From assembly GCF_000166355.1 (NCBI RefSeq), contig NC_014652.1, forward strand, positions 1,251,001-1,315,000: 64,000 bases of DNA. The letters run 5' to 3'. Below are positions 1 to 9,133 of this stretch, in pieces. The notes beneath the pieces are model-generated. The model was not told where the DNA came from. It made no database searches and saw nothing but the letters and a program-made list of their open reading frames with translations. A program made the position numbers and the translations under genes. Source of the stretch: Caldicellulosiruptor hydrothermalis 108. GTDB lineage: Bacteria; Bacillota; Thermoanaerobacteria; Caldicellulosiruptorales; Caldicellulosiruptoraceae. Numbering within the stretch: position 1 is the stretch's first letter; every line of letters begins with the position of its first letter.

Positions 1-1
1 T

Positions 2-79
2 GAGACTTCTGAAGATGAACTGGATAGAGAGATTAACAATGTACTTTTGGTATTCAAAAAAGCAATTGGGGAGGAGTAA
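2..79 (+). CDS. C-terminal end of a probable transcriptional regulator (partial)
   Basis: An open frame enters from the left edge and stops three bases before the next gene's ATG, leaving 25 residues that are acidic and helical (ending in VFKKAIGEE). The GGGGAGGAG run inside its last codons is the ribosome site of the following HlyD-type gene, so the two are co-transcribed. A TetR-family repressor commonly precedes HlyD/ABC efflux operons and the tail would fit a TetR C-terminal helix. That identity is inferred from context, since no DNA-binding domain is visible here. Confidence 0.5.
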   Translation, partial: ETSEDELDREINNVLLVFKKAIGEE

Positions 80-82
80 AAA

Positions 83-1180
83 ATGCCAAGTATAAAAATC
101 AAAACAAAATTGGTTTTGTTGTTATCTTTTTGTATAATTTTTTTGTTTTTCTTGACAGGATGTAAAGCAAAAAATGGAGAAGATATTTATTCATCGACAG
201 TTGAGGTAAAAAGCATAGATATAAATAGTGAAATTGCCGGCAGGGTAGAAAAGGTGTATGTTGAGGAAGGTTCTAAAGTAAAAAAAGGAGATGTAATAGT
301 CAAACTAGATAGTGGTATTTTGGAAATTCAAAAAAACTTATCTTTGTACAATCTTGAAATTGCAAAGATTTCTTCTAAAATTGCAAAAGAAAATCTTGAA
401 ATTGCAAAGCTAAAATATGCTCTTATGAACAAAAAACCATCTAAATATCAGTTAGAGCAGTTGAAAGAAAGTATTTTTCAACTTCAAACACTTAAGGAAG
501 GAAATGCAAAGAACATTTCTCTGCTTCGCCAAGCTATTGAAGATTTAAAAGCTGTTAGGGTTTCAAACACTGAAATGCTTAAAACTTTGACTGAACTAAA
601 AATTCAACTGAATTCCTTGGAGGCGCAAAATGAAAGTGTGGCACATCAAATTAATTCTCTTGAAGTTCAGCTTCAAATGGTAAAAAACGAGACTGTAATG
701 CCCGAAGACAAGTCAATATATGCGATATCAGTCGAAATTGCTCAAAAGAATTATTCACAAGCTTTAGAATATGTAAAAATAGCAGAAGGGAACTTGAAAC
801 TTTGTGAGGAAAATCTAAAAAAAGCCTCCATCATTTCACCAGCAGATGGTATTATTTCGATAAAGGGCGTTGAAGAAGGTCAATTTATTGGACCTGGTAG
901 TTTTGTAGCTCAAATTTCTCTTGACTATTATTACCTTAAAATTTATGTTCCATCAACTGAGCTTGGAAAAGTAAAGATAGGAAAAGAGGTTAGTATTGTT
1001 TCTGAAGATGGGCAGAAAGCATATGGAAAGATTGTGTATATTTCTGATAAAGCTGAATTCACTCCGCGGAATGTAGAAACAAAAGAAGAAAAACAGAAGA
1101 TGGTGTTTATGGTAAAGATAGATGTTACAAAGAATAAAGAGATACTCAAGCCTGGGATGATTGTAAACGTAATCTTGTAA
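83..1180 (+). CDS. HlyD-family membrane fusion lipoprotein of an ABC exporter
   Basis: Periplasmic-adaptor-like subunit expected to link an ABC-2 exporter to the cell surface. The N-terminus is a lipoprotein signal: a hydrophobic run followed by LTGC, with Cys27 as the lipidation site. A biotinyl-lipoyl-like half motif (GRVEKVYVEEGSKVKKGDVI) follows at about residues 52-71. A long coiled-coil hairpin occupies about 80-250, and the second lipoyl half plus beta-barrel (SPADGIISIKGVEEGQFI) comes after it. At 365 residues it is of normal family length. GGGGAGGAG lies just before the ATG. It begins an operon with an ATPase and a permease, which implies drug or metabolite efflux; the substrate is unknown. 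Confidence 0.88.
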   Translation: MPSIKIKTKLVLLLSFCIIFLFFLTGCKAKNGEDIYSSTVEVKSIDINSEIAGRVEKVYVEEGSKVKKGDVIVKLDSGILEIQKNLSLYNLEIAKISSKIAKENLEIAKLKYALMNKKPSKYQLEQLKESIFQLQTLKEGNAKNISLLRQAIEDLKAVRVSNTEMLKTLTELKIQLNSLEAQNESVAHQINSLEVQLQMVKNETVMPEDKSIYAISVEIAQKNYSQALEYVKIAEGNLKLCEENLKKASIISPADGIISIKGVEEGQFIGPGSFVAQISLDYYYLKIYVPSTELGKVKIGKEVSIVSEDGQKAYGKIVYISDKAEFTPRNVETKEEKQKMVFMVKIDVTKNKEILKPGMIVNVIL

Positions 1181-1199
1181 ATCATTTTTAGAAAGGTAG

Positions 1200-1934
1200 G
1201 TGAAGGTTGATTTGGACAAAGCTATAAAAATTGAAAGACTTACAAAGAAATTCGGTAGCTTTGTTGCGGTGAATAATATTTCATTTGAGGTTCCAAAGGG
1301 TTGTATTTTTGGACTGCTCGGACCTAATGGCTCTGGGAAAACCACAACTATAAAAATAATCTGCGGAGTATTAAGAGCTACAGAGGGTTATGTTGAAGTT
1401 CTTGGGAAGGATGCTTCAAAATACCCTGAAGAGGTAAGACAAAATATTGGGTATGTTTCTCAAAAATTTAGTTTGTATGAGGATTTGACGATTGAAGAGA
1501 ACATCAATTTTTATGGAGCTGTGTATGGTCTTTCAAAAAACGAAATTGAGACAAAAAAGAAACAACTTGTAAAGCTTTTCAAATTTGAAGGTAGAGAAAA
1601 GTCTCAAGTCAGTACCTTATCCGGCGGAATGAAACAAAAACTTGCTTTTGCATGTGCCACACTGCACAATCCGCAAATCCTAATTTTGGATGAGCCCACA
1701 GCAGGAGTTGACCCCATTTCAAGAAAGGAATATTGGGAAATGATAAAATTTTTTTCAAACAGCGGTGTGACAGTGCTTGTAACAACCCATTATATGGACG
1801 AGGCAGAAAGATGTGATGTTGTTGCATTTATGTTCAATGGAATTTTAAAAGAGATTGACACACCTTATAATGTAAAGAAAAAGTATATGTCTGACAGCAT
1901 AGAGGATGTCTTTGTGAAGGTATTTTCTGAGTAA
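1200..1934 (+). CDS. ABC transporter ATP-binding protein (CcmA/YhiH-type exporter)
   Basis: Cytoplasmic ATPase driving the neighbouring permease. Visible motifs are Walker A GPNGSGKTT at about 41-49, the signature LSGGMKQKL near 140, Walker B LILDEPTAGVDP near 161 and the H-loop TTHYMDEAE. The C-terminal part is short, as in two-gene multidrug exporters. The start is ambiguous: GTG at 1200 after GAAAGG, or TTG at 1212 placed well behind AGGTGA (1198-1203). It lies 19 bases after the HlyD-like gene and 29 before the permease, so it belongs to the same operon. Confidence 0.9.
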   Translation: MKVDLDKAIKIERLTKKFGSFVAVNNISFEVPKGCIFGLLGPNGSGKTTTIKIICGVLRATEGYVEVLGKDASKYPEEVRQNIGYVSQKFSLYEDLTIEENINFYGAVYGLSKNEIETKKKQLVKLFKFEGREKSQVSTLSGGMKQKLAFACATLHNPQILILDEPTAGVDPISRKEYWEMIKFFSNSGVTVLVTTHYMDEAERCDVVAFMFNGILKEIDTPYNVKKKYMSDSIEDVFVKVFSE

Positions 1935-1963
1935 AAGTGTTCAAAAAGAGGTGTTAGTTTGCT

Positions 1964-3073
1964 ATGAGAGGATTCTCAGCAAGAAGGTTCTTTGCTATTG
2001 CTAAAAAAGAATTTATTCAAATAAAAAGAGATAAAGCAAGTTTTGTTTTGGCATTTGTAGCACCGTTTATTATGCTTATGCTTTTTGGATACGCTGTTAA
2101 AATGGATATAGAGAATGTTGTAATCGGCGTACTTGATATGTCAAATACACTTGAAAGCAGAGAAATTATAAGGAAACTTCAGAATACCAGGTATTTTAAG
2201 CCAAATTTGTTTGCACAGAATCAGAAAGAAATTGATGAGTGGCTTGACAGTGGAAAAATTAAAGCTGCCCTGATTATTCCTTCAGATTTTTCTACAAAGC
2301 TAAAGCAAAAAAGAAGTCCACAAATTTTATTCATTGTTGATGGCACAGACCCAACAATAGCAAAGACAGTATTTACAAGTGGTATTTTAACAATACAAAA
2401 TATGTATAACCAAAGTATTTTAAATAAACCTTTTATTGATTTGAGAACAAGAGTTAAGTACAACCCTTCAATGAAAAGTGAACTTTTTACAATACCCGGT
2501 CTTATGGGTTTGATAATGCAGAACATAACAATTATATTAACTGCTTTTGCTATTGTGAGGGAAAGAGAAAAGGGAACTATTGAACAGCTGATTGTAACAC
2601 CTATAAAATCAATTGAACTGATATTGGGTAAACTTGTACCTTATATATTTCTTGGATTTGGAGATTTTTTGGTGGCGCTACTGTTTGGTGTTGCTTGGTT
2701 TAAAGTACCAGTGAGAGGCAGTATATTATTACTTTTGCTCTTTGGTTTGGAATTTGTTCTATGTGCTCTTATGATAGGAATGCTTATCTCTTCTATTTCA
2801 AAAACCCAGCTTCAGGCAATGCAGCTTGCTCTTTTGTTCTTACTTCCAAGTGTTCTACTTTCAGGTTTTATGTTTCCGAGAGAAGCAATGCCATCTGTGA
2901 TAAAGTTTTTAGGTAATTTTGTTCCTCTTACTTATTTTCTTGTAATCTTACGCGGGATTGTTTTAAAAGGAGTAGGAGTTGGGCAACTTTGGGAAGAAGT
3001 ACTGGTATTAGTGCTTCTTGGAATATTTCTTTTGCTGGTTTCTGTAAAAAAATTTTCAAAAAAGCTTGATTAA
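1964..3073 (+). CDS. ABC-2 type multidrug transporter permease
   Basis: Integral membrane subunit of the exporter. One N-terminal membrane segment (about residues 24-46) precedes a large extracytoplasmic domain. A cluster of five hydrophobic segments from about residue 180 to 365 follows, typical of the ABC2_membrane_3 (YhhJ/YbhR) architecture. The AIVREREKGTIEQLIVTPI signature lies just after the second segment, as in YbhR/YhhJ. Only one permease gene is present, so the transporter would be a homodimer. It is the last gene of the operon; a tRNA promoter follows. Confidence 0.9.
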   Translation: MRGFSARRFFAIAKKEFIQIKRDKASFVLAFVAPFIMLMLFGYAVKMDIENVVIGVLDMSNTLESREIIRKLQNTRYFKPNLFAQNQKEIDEWLDSGKIKAALIIPSDFSTKLKQKRSPQILFIVDGTDPTIAKTVFTSGILTIQNMYNQSILNKPFIDLRTRVKYNPSMKSELFTIPGLMGLIMQNITIILTAFAIVREREKGTIEQLIVTPIKSIELILGKLVPYIFLGFGDFLVALLFGVAWFKVPVRGSILLLLLFGLEFVLCALMIGMLISSISKTQLQAMQLALLFLLPSVLLSGFMFPREAMPSVIKFLGNFVPLTYFLVILRGIVLKGVGVGQLWEEVLVLVLLGIFLLLVSVKKFSKKLD

Positions 3074-3089
3074 ATCCCAAATAATGTTA

Positions 3090-3119
3090 TTGACAGACCA
3101 TGTGGTAATGGCTTAAAAT
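3090..3119 (+). promoter_or_regulatory. Sigma-A promoter for tRNA-Leu
   Basis: TTGACA at 3090-3095 and TAAAAT at 3114-3119 with an 18-base spacer. Transcription would start near 3126, about 18 bases before the mature tRNA. Confidence 0.65.
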
Positions 3120-3143
3120 ATATTGAAGAAAGAGTGAAGTTTT

Positions 3144-3230
3144 GCGGATGTGGCGGAATTGGCAGACGCGCAAGACTCAGGATCTTGTGGGGCTCTCCCC
3201 ATGGGGGTTCAAATCCCCCCATCCGCACCA
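3144..3230 (+). tRNA. tRNA-Leu (anticodon CAG)
   Basis: The acceptor arms GCGGATG (3144-3150) and CATCCGC (3220-3226) pair fully, followed by an encoded ACCA end. The anticodon stem CAAGA/TCTTG encloses CTCAGGA, giving anticodon CAG at 3178-3180, which reads CUG. The T-arm is GGGGG-TTCAAAT-CCCCC. A long variable arm (GGGG/CCCC) is present, as expected for a class II leucine tRNA. The D-arm carries the usual GGCAGACGCG. The total of 87 bases is normal for tRNA-Leu. Confidence 0.97.
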
Positions 3231-3278
3231 AGCAAGATGTGAGAAGGTATAAGTTGAATGGGATAAAATGGTAATAGA

Positions 3279-3312
3279 CCCGTTAGATACACACTGTCTA
3301 ACGGGCTTTTTT
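3279..3312 (+). terminator. Rho-independent terminator after tRNA-Leu
   Basis: CCCGTTAGA (3279-3287) pairs with TCTAACGGG (3297-3305) around a 9-base loop, followed by CTTTTTTATTTTA. Confidence 0.9.
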
Positions 3313-3385
3313 ATTTTAGAATTGCAAGCTTCACTTTATACAATTATTCCATTGATTCCCTTCAAAGGTTTGTCACTTCTTTTTA

Positions 3386-3414
3386 TAGACAGAGCTTGTG
3401 AGATGTAATATAAT
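3386..3414 (+). promoter_or_regulatory. Promoter for the diguanylate cyclase gene
   Basis: TAGACA (3386-3391), 17-base spacer, TATAAT (3409-3414). It would give a leader of about 115 bases that contains the 19-A tract at 3473-3491. The stretch from the tRNA end to the gene start (3231-3537) otherwise holds only the tRNA terminator. Confidence 0.6.
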
Positions 3415-3472
3415 AAAATAAAAGTATACTTGAGCTGTATTTTTGGTAAATGTAAATATATAACATAAATGC

Positions 3473-3491
3473 AAAAAAAAAAAAAAAAAAA
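3473..3491 (+). repeat. Uninterrupted 19-A homopolymer in the leader of the diguanylate cyclase gene
   Basis: Nineteen consecutive A residues, directly visible, 46 bases upstream of the GTG start and about 60 bases after the predicted transcription start. Tracts of this length are prone to replication and polymerase slippage. Confidence 0.95.
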
Positions 3492-3537
3492 GTTGTTACT
3501 TGAAGACAATGGATTGTTATAAATGGGAGGAAGGCTT

Positions 3538-5211
3538 GTGAGCACTGAAAAAATAGCAATTGAAAGAGAATACATAAAAATTTCATGGTTTTTAATTTTG
3601 GCAATAGCAGTGTACTTACTTTTTGATAAGCTGTTATTTTCACCCACTATAGAAGCTCTTTCTTTTTCACAGTGGCTTGTTCCCCTAATATTTTTGTTTA
3701 TCTCAGTAGGTTACAATGTATTCAAAACATGGCTTTTTAATAAAGATGGACAGATTAATGAGGAAGTCTTTAGGTATCTGAAATTTTTTGAGGTTGTAAA
3801 TCTTGTATTCTTTTTCGGATATGAGAGGCTTTTTGATTTGATGTTTGTCATATCGCTTGTATTCCTGTTCTACATTGAAAGAGTAAATATAAAAAGCCTA
3901 AGGCAAGTAGCAATAGTCTTAATTTTTTCATATACATTTTTTATATTTCTCGATTTTGTTACCAACAATATCAACAGCGAAGATTTGAGAAACCTATTTT
4001 ATACCTTATTTTACATATTTTGGTTTTCTTCTTCTAACAAGCTTGAACTATTTAAAAAAGGCCAAACTAATGAAATTAATATAAAGCTAAGACAATTCGA
4101 AGAAAATTTGAAAAAACAACAGAAACTTTGTGAGGCAAAAGACGCAAAAATCAAAGAATTGGAAAGAGAAATAAGCTATCTAAAGGAGATTAACAAAAGA
4201 CTCAATATCTCTCTGGGGGAGTTTTTTAATCTTCAGGAAATTAGTAAAATAATAACACAAATACTTGACACAAATGAGCTTCTAAAGTTTGTTAATGATG
4301 TTTTAATTGGCGTCACTGGTGTTGATAAAAGCTCCATATTGTTATTTAATAAAGACAAAACAGAACTTTATGTTGCATTCTCTAATCTTCCAGAAAACGA
4401 GCAAAAAGAAAGTTTTAAGCAGGAGAACATAGAGTGGCTCAGAAGTGTTGCGTTAAATTGTGAAAATGGTTATAGAAATAAGGTAAGCAGTGAAGATTGT
4501 CCTTTTATAAACGGAAGAGCTACAAAATCGATAATGTATGCTTCATTAGCAACAAAGAATGACAAGTATGGAATAATATTACTTGAACATATCTTTGAAG
4601 ATGTGTTTACAGAAGACAATCTTAGATTTTTAACATCCATTGCTGCACAAGTTTCAATTGCACTGGAAAACTCCAGTTTGTATCAGCAGATGAGATCAAT
4701 GGCCATGGTTGATGGGCTGACAGGTGCTTTCAATAGAATATATCTTTATGAAGTCTTGGAAAGAGAGATTCAGGCATCTGCTGGAAGGTATCCGATTAGC
4801 ATTGCTCTTTTTGATGTTGACAACTTTAAAAAGCTAAATGATACGTATGGTCATTTATTTGGCGACAAGGTATTGCAAACAATAGTTAGAATAGCAAGAG
4901 AAAAGGTGCGAAAAGGTGATATTGTTGCACGTTATGGAGGAGAGGAATTTATAATAGTCTTTAATCACCTTGAAAGTAATGAAGCTTACAAGGTAGTTGA
5001 GAGAATCAGAAGAGCTATTGAAAGTGAAACAATAGAAGATAATTTGATTCAAACACGGGTAACAGTTAGCTTTGGTATTGCTTCTTATCCTTTGCATGCT
5101 GAGAATGTAAAGGATCTGATCAAATGTGCAGATGTTGCCATGTACAGAGCAAAAAGCAGTGGTAAAAATTGTACAGTAGTATATAATCAGGAATTGGAGA
5201 TGAAAGTATGA
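3538..5211 (+). CDS. Membrane-anchored GAF-GGDEF diguanylate cyclase
   Basis: Predicted to make cyclic-di-GMP from two GTP at the membrane. Several hydrophobic segments fill about residues 12-165, followed by a coiled coil (about 175-230), a GAF domain (about 235-385) and a C-terminal GGDEF domain (about 390-550). The active-site loop reads GGEEF near residue 467. An RKGD inhibitory site (RxxD) lies exactly five residues upstream, so product feedback inhibition is expected. An ATG at 3523 is in frame, but GGGAGGAAGG (3525-3534) lies just after it and points to GTG 3538 as the real start. The stop overlaps nrdR by four bases (ATGA). Confidence 0.9.
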   Translation: MSTEKIAIEREYIKISWFLILAIAVYLLFDKLLFSPTIEALSFSQWLVPLIFLFISVGYNVFKTWLFNKDGQINEEVFRYLKFFEVVNLVFFFGYERLFDLMFVISLVFLFYIERVNIKSLRQVAIVLIFSYTFFIFLDFVTNNINSEDLRNLFYTLFYIFWFSSSNKLELFKKGQTNEINIKLRQFEENLKKQQKLCEAKDAKIKELEREISYLKEINKRLNISLGEFFNLQEISKIITQILDTNELLKFVNDVLIGVTGVDKSSILLFNKDKTELYVAFSNLPENEQKESFKQENIEWLRSVALNCENGYRNKVSSEDCPFINGRATKSIMYASLATKNDKYGIILLEHIFEDVFTEDNLRFLTSIAAQVSIALENSSLYQQMRSMAMVDGLTGAFNRIYLYEVLEREIQASAGRYPISIALFDVDNFKKLNDTYGHLFGDKVLQTIVRIAREKVRKGDIVARYGGEEFIIVFNHLESNEAYKVVERIRRAIESETIEDNLIQTRVTVSFGIASYPLHAENVKDLIKCADVAMYRAKSSGKNCTVVYNQELEMKV

Positions 5212-5669
5212 GATGTCCATTTTGTGGATATGAAGATAGCAAGGTTGTTGATACTCGACCAACTGATGAGGGAAGAACTATTAAAAGAAGACGTGAATGT
5301 TTAAAGTGTCAGAAAAGGTTTACCACATATGAAAAAGTAGAAAGGCAGCCCATTTTAGTTATTAAAAAAGATAATAGGAGAGAAGAGTTTGACAGGAATA
5401 AAATCTTAAATGGAATTATAAAAGCGTGCCAGAAAAGACCTGTTTCTATTGAGCAGATGAATAAGATTGTAGATGAAATTGAGAATGAGATTTATAATTC
5501 TATGCGCGAAGAAATCTCATCAAGAGAAATTGGTGAGATGGTTATGGAAAAGCTCAAGAAGATTGATGAGATTTCATATGTGAGGTTTGCTTCTGTTTAC
5601 AGGCAGTTTAAGGATATAAATACCTTTTTAGAAGAGCTTCAGAAGCTTTTAACAGAAAAGATAGAATAA
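5208..5669 (+). CDS. nrdR: Transcriptional repressor NrdR
   Basis: Zinc-ribbon/ATP-cone repressor that senses ATP and dATP and controls ribonucleotide reductase genes. The N-terminal ribbon shows CPFCG and CLKC pairs with the RRRRECLKC-type basic stretch. The ATP-cone ([22 protein letters not shown]...) spans about residues 47-137. The length of 153 is typical. Its ATG overlaps the previous stop, so it is translationally coupled to the cyclase. No nrd genes are nearby, so its targets lie elsewhere. Confidence 0.95.
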   Translation: MRCPFCGYEDSKVVDTRPTDEGRTIKRRRECLKCQKRFTTYEKVERQPILVIKKDNRREEFDRNKILNGIIKACQKRPVSIEQMNKIVDEIENEIYNSMREEISSREIGEMVMEKLKKIDEISYVRFASVYRQFKDINTFLEELQKLLTEKIE

Positions 5670-5679
5670 TCTTGAGAGA

Positions 5680-5732
5680 GAGTGAGAAAAATATAGATAG
5701 AGTAAGAAAAATCACAGAAAATCGTCGATTTT
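5680..5732. repeat. Direct repeats and AT-rich palindrome between nrdR and hsp20
   Basis: GAGTGAGAAAAAT (5680-5692) recurs as GAGTAAGAAAAAT (5700-5712), exactly 20 bases apart. A perfect 15-base palindrome, AAAATCG-T-CGATTTT (5718-5732), follows. The palindrome's loop is too short for a normal hairpin, so it is more likely a protein site or chance. No function is assigned. Confidence 0.4.
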
Positions 5733-5747
5733 GAGCAAATTTGAGAA

Positions 5748-5775
5748 TTGAAAGAGAGAGGAAAAGGTATATAAT
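5748..5775 (+). promoter_or_regulatory. Promoter of hsp20
   Basis: TTGAAA (5748-5753), 16-base spacer, consensus TATAAT (5770-5775). The CtsR-type operator lies immediately downstream. Confidence 0.75.
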
Positions 5776-5785
5776 AGTAATTGAA

Positions 5786-5802
5786 AGTCAAAGATAGTCA
5801 AA
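5786..5802 (+). promoter_or_regulatory. CtsR operator (tandem heptads)
   Basis: Two AGTCAAA heptads separated by GAT (5786-5792 and 5796-5802) match the published CtsR heptad consensus (A/G)GTCAAA-N3-(A/G)GTCAAA exactly. The site covers the expected transcription start of hsp20, so bound CtsR would block initiation until heat inactivates it. No ctsR gene is in the window. Confidence 0.8.
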
Positions 5803-5853
5803 ATCAAAAATCGTACTAAAAATAAAAAATGGAAAAGAGGAGGGTGATGTGAG

Positions 5854-6300
5854 ATGCTCAGAGACATAGTTCCATTTGGCAGAAGACCATTTGACATCAT
5901 GAGAAAGATTGAAAGAGAGTTTTTTGACATTGATGACTGGTTTGAAGATTTCTTTGCACCTTTTGAAAAAGGTACAAGATTCATGAGGACTGACATTAAG
6001 GAGACTGAAAATGAGTATATTATAGAAGCAGAACTTCCGGGGGTCAAAAAAGAGGATATCAAGATAGAGCTTTATGATAACAAACTTACAATAAAGGCAG
6101 AGACAAAGAAAGAGGAAAAAGAAGAGAGAGAAAACTTTATAAGACGAGAAAGAAGATATGGTGCATTTTCCCGAACATTCTATCTTGACAATGTAAAAGA
6201 GGATGGCATTAAGGCAAAATACGAAGACGGAATCTTGAGAATAGTACTTCCAAAAGAACGACCTTCAAAGCCTAATGTAAAAACAATTGATATAGAATAA
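5854..6300 (+). CDS. Small heat-shock protein, Hsp20/alpha-crystallin family
   Basis: ATP-independent holdase that binds unfolding proteins and hands them to ClpB/DnaK. The alpha-crystallin domain runs from about residue 45 (TDIKETENEYIIEAELPGVK) to 140 and ends with the dimer-locking RIVLPK (IxI/V-like) tail. The N-terminus (PFDIMRKIEREFFDIDDWFEDFF) is the usual aromatic-rich arm. GAGGAGGGTGATG precedes the ATG. It is CtsR-controlled and followed by its own terminator, then clpB. Confidence 0.93.
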   Translation: MLRDIVPFGRRPFDIMRKIEREFFDIDDWFEDFFAPFEKGTRFMRTDIKETENEYIIEAELPGVKKEDIKIELYDNKLTIKAETKKEEKEERENFIRRERRYGAFSRTFYLDNVKEDGIKAKYEDGILRIVLPKERPSKPNVKTIDIE

Positions 6301-6308
6301 GCAAATCC

Positions 6309-6343
6309 TCAGGGAAGGCCAAAGACCTTCCCTGATTGTTTTA
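6309..6343 (+). terminator. Terminator between hsp20 and clpB
   Basis: TCAGGGAAGG (6309-6318) pairs perfectly with CCTTCCCTGA (6326-6335), followed by TTGTTTTA. Because clpB starts 43 bases further on and no strong promoter is obvious between them, partial read-through may supply clpB. Confidence 0.8.
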
Positions 6344-6385
6344 TACTGTGCTTTATATACTTTTTCCGCGAGGTGTTGATTCGAG

Positions 6386-8980
6386 ATGAATATGGAAAGA
6401 TTTACTCAAAGTCTTCAAACAGCTCTTTTAGATGCTCAAAATACAGCTATTGTTTACAAGCATCAGGAAATAGGAGCAGAGCATCTCCATTATGCGCTTG
6501 TGAATGAAGATGATAAACTTGTAGCAAAGATTCTTAAAAACATGGGTATTGACATAGAGCTTTATAAAAGAGATATTGAAGAGCAGCTGAAAAAGATTCC
6601 AATGGTATACGGACCTGGTGCTTCAACGGTATACGTAAATAGATATGTAAACGAGATTTTAATCAGGGCAGAAGAGGAAGCAAAAAAGTTTAAAGACGAA
6701 TATATAAGCGTTGAGCATGTTTATTTAGCTATGATAGACTCAGATATCCCTTCTTCTAAGAGTATATTCAGAAAATATGGAATTACACGCGAAAAATTTT
6801 TACAGCAGCTTTATAAAATTAGGGGAAATCAAAGAATAACAAATCCTAATCCCGAGGAAGTCTATGAAGTTTTAAAGAAATATGGACGAGACCTTACTGA
6901 TCTTGCAAGGAAAGGCAAGCTTGATCCTGTAATTGGAAGAGATGAAGAGATAAGAAGGGTTATTCAAATACTTTCGCGCAGAACAAAAAATAACCCTGTT
7001 TTGATTGGTGAACCTGGAGTTGGTAAAACTGCTATTGTTGAAGGACTTGCACAAAGAATTGTAAAAGGAGATGTTCCAGAGGGGCTTAAAGACAAGACAA
7101 TTTTTGCTCTTGATTTGGGTGCCCTCATTGCAGGTGCAAAATACAGAGGAGAGTTTGAAGAAAGGCTGAAAGCTGTTTTAAATGAAATCATTGCTTCTGA
7201 AGGAAGAATAATACTTTTTATTGATGAGATACACAACATAGTAGGAGCAGGAAGAGCAGAAGGTGCTATGGATGCAGGAAACCTTTTAAAGCCCATGCTG
7301 GCGAGAGGAGAGTTACATTGTATCGGTGCAACAACAATTGACGAGTATAGAAAATATATAGAAAAGGATGCTGCACTTGAGAGGAGATTTCAGCCTGTTT
7401 TAGTAAATCCTCCATCTGTTGAAGATACCATTTCCATTTTGAGAGGACTTAAAGAGAGATTCGAAATCCATCACGGAGTACGAATCACAGATAATGCTTT
7501 GATTGCAGCAGCAAAGCTTTCGGACAGATATATTTCAGATAGGTTCTTGCCTGACAAAGCAATCGACTTGATTGACGAGGCAGCTTCACTTTTGAGAACT
7601 GAGATAGACTCAATGCCCACAGAACTGGATGAAATTACAAGAAAGATTATGCAGCTAAGAATTGAAAAAAATGTCTTGCAAAAAGAAGAAAATACGAGCG
7701 CAAAACAGCGCATAGAGGAGATTGAAAAGGAAATTGCGCAGCTTCAAAGCAGGGCAGATGAGCTTTCAGCTCAGTGGGAGTACGAGAAAGAGCTGATTAA
7801 AGAGGTAAGAAGAATAAAAGAGGAGATTGAAAATGTTAAGATTCAAATTGAAGAGGCTGAAAGAAGCTATGACCTCAATAGACTTTCTGAACTGAAATAT
7901 GGCAAGCTCATAGAGCTGCAAAAAGCTTTAGATAGAAAACGTCAGGAGTTAGAAAAGATCCCACCGGAAAAAAGACTTTTAAAAGAGGAAGTAACAGAAG
8001 AGGAGATTGCAAAGATTGTATCAAAGTGGACAGGAATTCCTGTTGCAAAGCTTGTAGAGACTGAAAGGCAAAAGATTTTAGAGCTTGACAAAATTTTGCA
8101 CAGACGTGTTGTTGGTCAGGATGAAGCAATTGAAGCTGTGTGCAATGCAATAATGAGAGCACGAGCTGGGATAAAAGACCCGAGAAAACCAATAGGCACC
8201 TTCTTGTTCTTAGGTCCAACTGGTGTTGGTAAAACAGAACTTGCAAGAGCGTTAGCTGAAGCTCTGTTTGACTCTGAAAGCAATATGATAAGAATTGACA
8301 TGACAGAGTATATGGAAAAACACTCGGTTTCACGTTTGATTGGAGCACCCCCAGGATATGTTGGGTATGAAGAAGGAGGACAGCTTACAGAAGCTGTTAG
8401 AACAAAACCTTATTCGGTTGTGCTTTTTGATGAGATAGAGAAAGCTCATCATGATGTTTTTAATCTTCTCCTCCAAATAATGGATGATGGTAGACTTACT
8501 GATTCTAAAGGCAGAACAGTGGATTTTAAAAATACTATAATTATAATGACTTCTAACTTGGGAAGCGAATATCTTTTGAATGCTAAGATTTCAAATGGCG
8601 AAATAGATGAAGAGACACGGAAACTAATAGATAGAGAATTAAAATTACATTTTAGACCAGAGTTTTTAAACAGGCTTGACGAGGTAATAATCTTCAAACC
8701 TCTCACAAAGGAGCAGATTATAAAGATTATCGACCTCCGAGTTGCAGAGATTCAGCAAAAGCTGATAGAAAAAGGAATTTCAATAAGGCTGACACAAAGA
8801 GCAAAAGAGTTTGTTATGGAAAATGCCTTTGATGTAAACTTTGGTGCAAGGCCAATAAAAAGGTTCTTGCAGAAAAATGTTGAGACACTTATAGCAAGAG
8901 AGATTTTAAAGGGTACCATTGTTGAAGGTGACAGTATTGATATAGATGTTGAAAATGGAAAGTTTGTTATAGTAAGATAA
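6386..8980 (+). CDS. clpB: ATP-dependent disaggregase ClpB
   Basis: Hexameric AAA+ chaperone that pulls polypeptides out of aggregates with DnaK and small Hsps. Domains in order are the Clp N-domain (about 1-150), AAA1 with Walker A GEPGVGKT near residue 209, the coiled-coil M-domain (about 405-525) that separates ClpB from ClpA/C, AAA2 with GPTGVGKT near 612, and the C-terminal D2-small domain. At 864 residues it has normal length. GAGGTG lies ten bases before the ATG; a second ATG two codons later is equally usable. It probably shares heat regulation with hsp20. Confidence 0.97.
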   Translation: MNMERFTQSLQTALLDAQNTAIVYKHQEIGAEHLHYALVNEDDKLVAKILKNMGIDIELYKRDIEEQLKKIPMVYGPGASTVYVNRYVNEILIRAEEEAKKFKDEYISVEHVYLAMIDSDIPSSKSIFRKYGITREKFLQQLYKIRGNQRITNPNPEEVYEVLKKYGRDLTDLARKGKLDPVIGRDEEIRRVIQILSRRTKNNPVLIGEPGVGKTAIVEGLAQRIVKGDVPEGLKDKTIFALDLGALIAGAKYRGEFEERLKAVLNEIIASEGRIILFIDEIHNIVGAGRAEGAMDAGNLLKPMLARGELHCIGATTIDEYRKYIEKDAALERRFQPVLVNPPSVEDTISILRGLKERFEIHHGVRITDNALIAAAKLSDRYISDRFLPDKAIDLIDEAASLLRTEIDSMPTELDEITRKIMQLRIEKNVLQKEENTSAKQRIEEIEKEIAQLQSRADELSAQWEYEKELIKEVRRIKEEIENVKIQIEEAERSYDLNRLSELKYGKLIELQKALDRKRQELEKIPPEKRLLKEEVTEEEIAKIVSKWTGIPVAKLVETERQKILELDKILHRRVVGQDEAIEAVCNAIMRARAGIKDPRKPIGTFLFLGPTGVGKTELARALAEALFDSESNMIRIDMTEYMEKHSVSRLIGAPPGYVGYEEGGQLTEAVRTKPYSVVLFDEIEKAHHDVFNLLLQIMDDGRLTDSKGRTVDFKNTIIIMTSNLGSEYLLNAKISNGEIDEETRKLIDRELKLHFRPEFLNRLDEVIIFKPLTKEQIIKIIDLRVAEIQQKLIEKGISIRLTQRAKEFVMENAFDVNFGARPIKRFLQKNVETLIAREILKGTIVEGDSIDIDVENGKFVIVR

Positions 8981-8982
8981 AG

Positions 8983-9024
8983 CCATGTCAAACATTTTGT
9001 GAGGTTTGACATGGTCTTTTTTTT
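8983..9024 (+). terminator. Terminator of clpB
   Basis: CCATGTCAAAC (8983-8993) pairs with GTTTGACATGG (9004-9014), then TCTTTTTTTT. Confidence 0.92.
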
Positions 9025-9035
9025 AGCTTTTTTGC

Positions 9036-9064
9036 TTGAAAAAGATAAGATATTAAAATATAAT
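9036..9064 (+). promoter_or_regulatory. Promoter of the paaK-iorAB-paaK-ACT operon
   Basis: TTGAAA (9036-9041), 17-base spacer, TATAAT (9059-9064). The predicted start is near 9071, giving a leader of about 60 bases before the first paaK. Confidence 0.7.
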
Positions 9065-9133
9065 ACTTAATAAGTTTGTGGTTTTTGCATACTTGAATTT
9101 ATACATAAAAGGTAGGAAGGATGGTAGGTCGGG

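Noticed and set aside
3336-3647. Minus-strand open frames running through the poly-A tract
   Set aside because: They encode a poly-Phe run from the homopolymer and overlap the start of the diguanylate cyclase; no coding evidence.
7908-8348. A 146-codon open frame antisense to clpB
   Set aside because: It is a shadow of the AT-rich codon pattern, Leu/Gln-rich, without a ribosome site or recognisable family.
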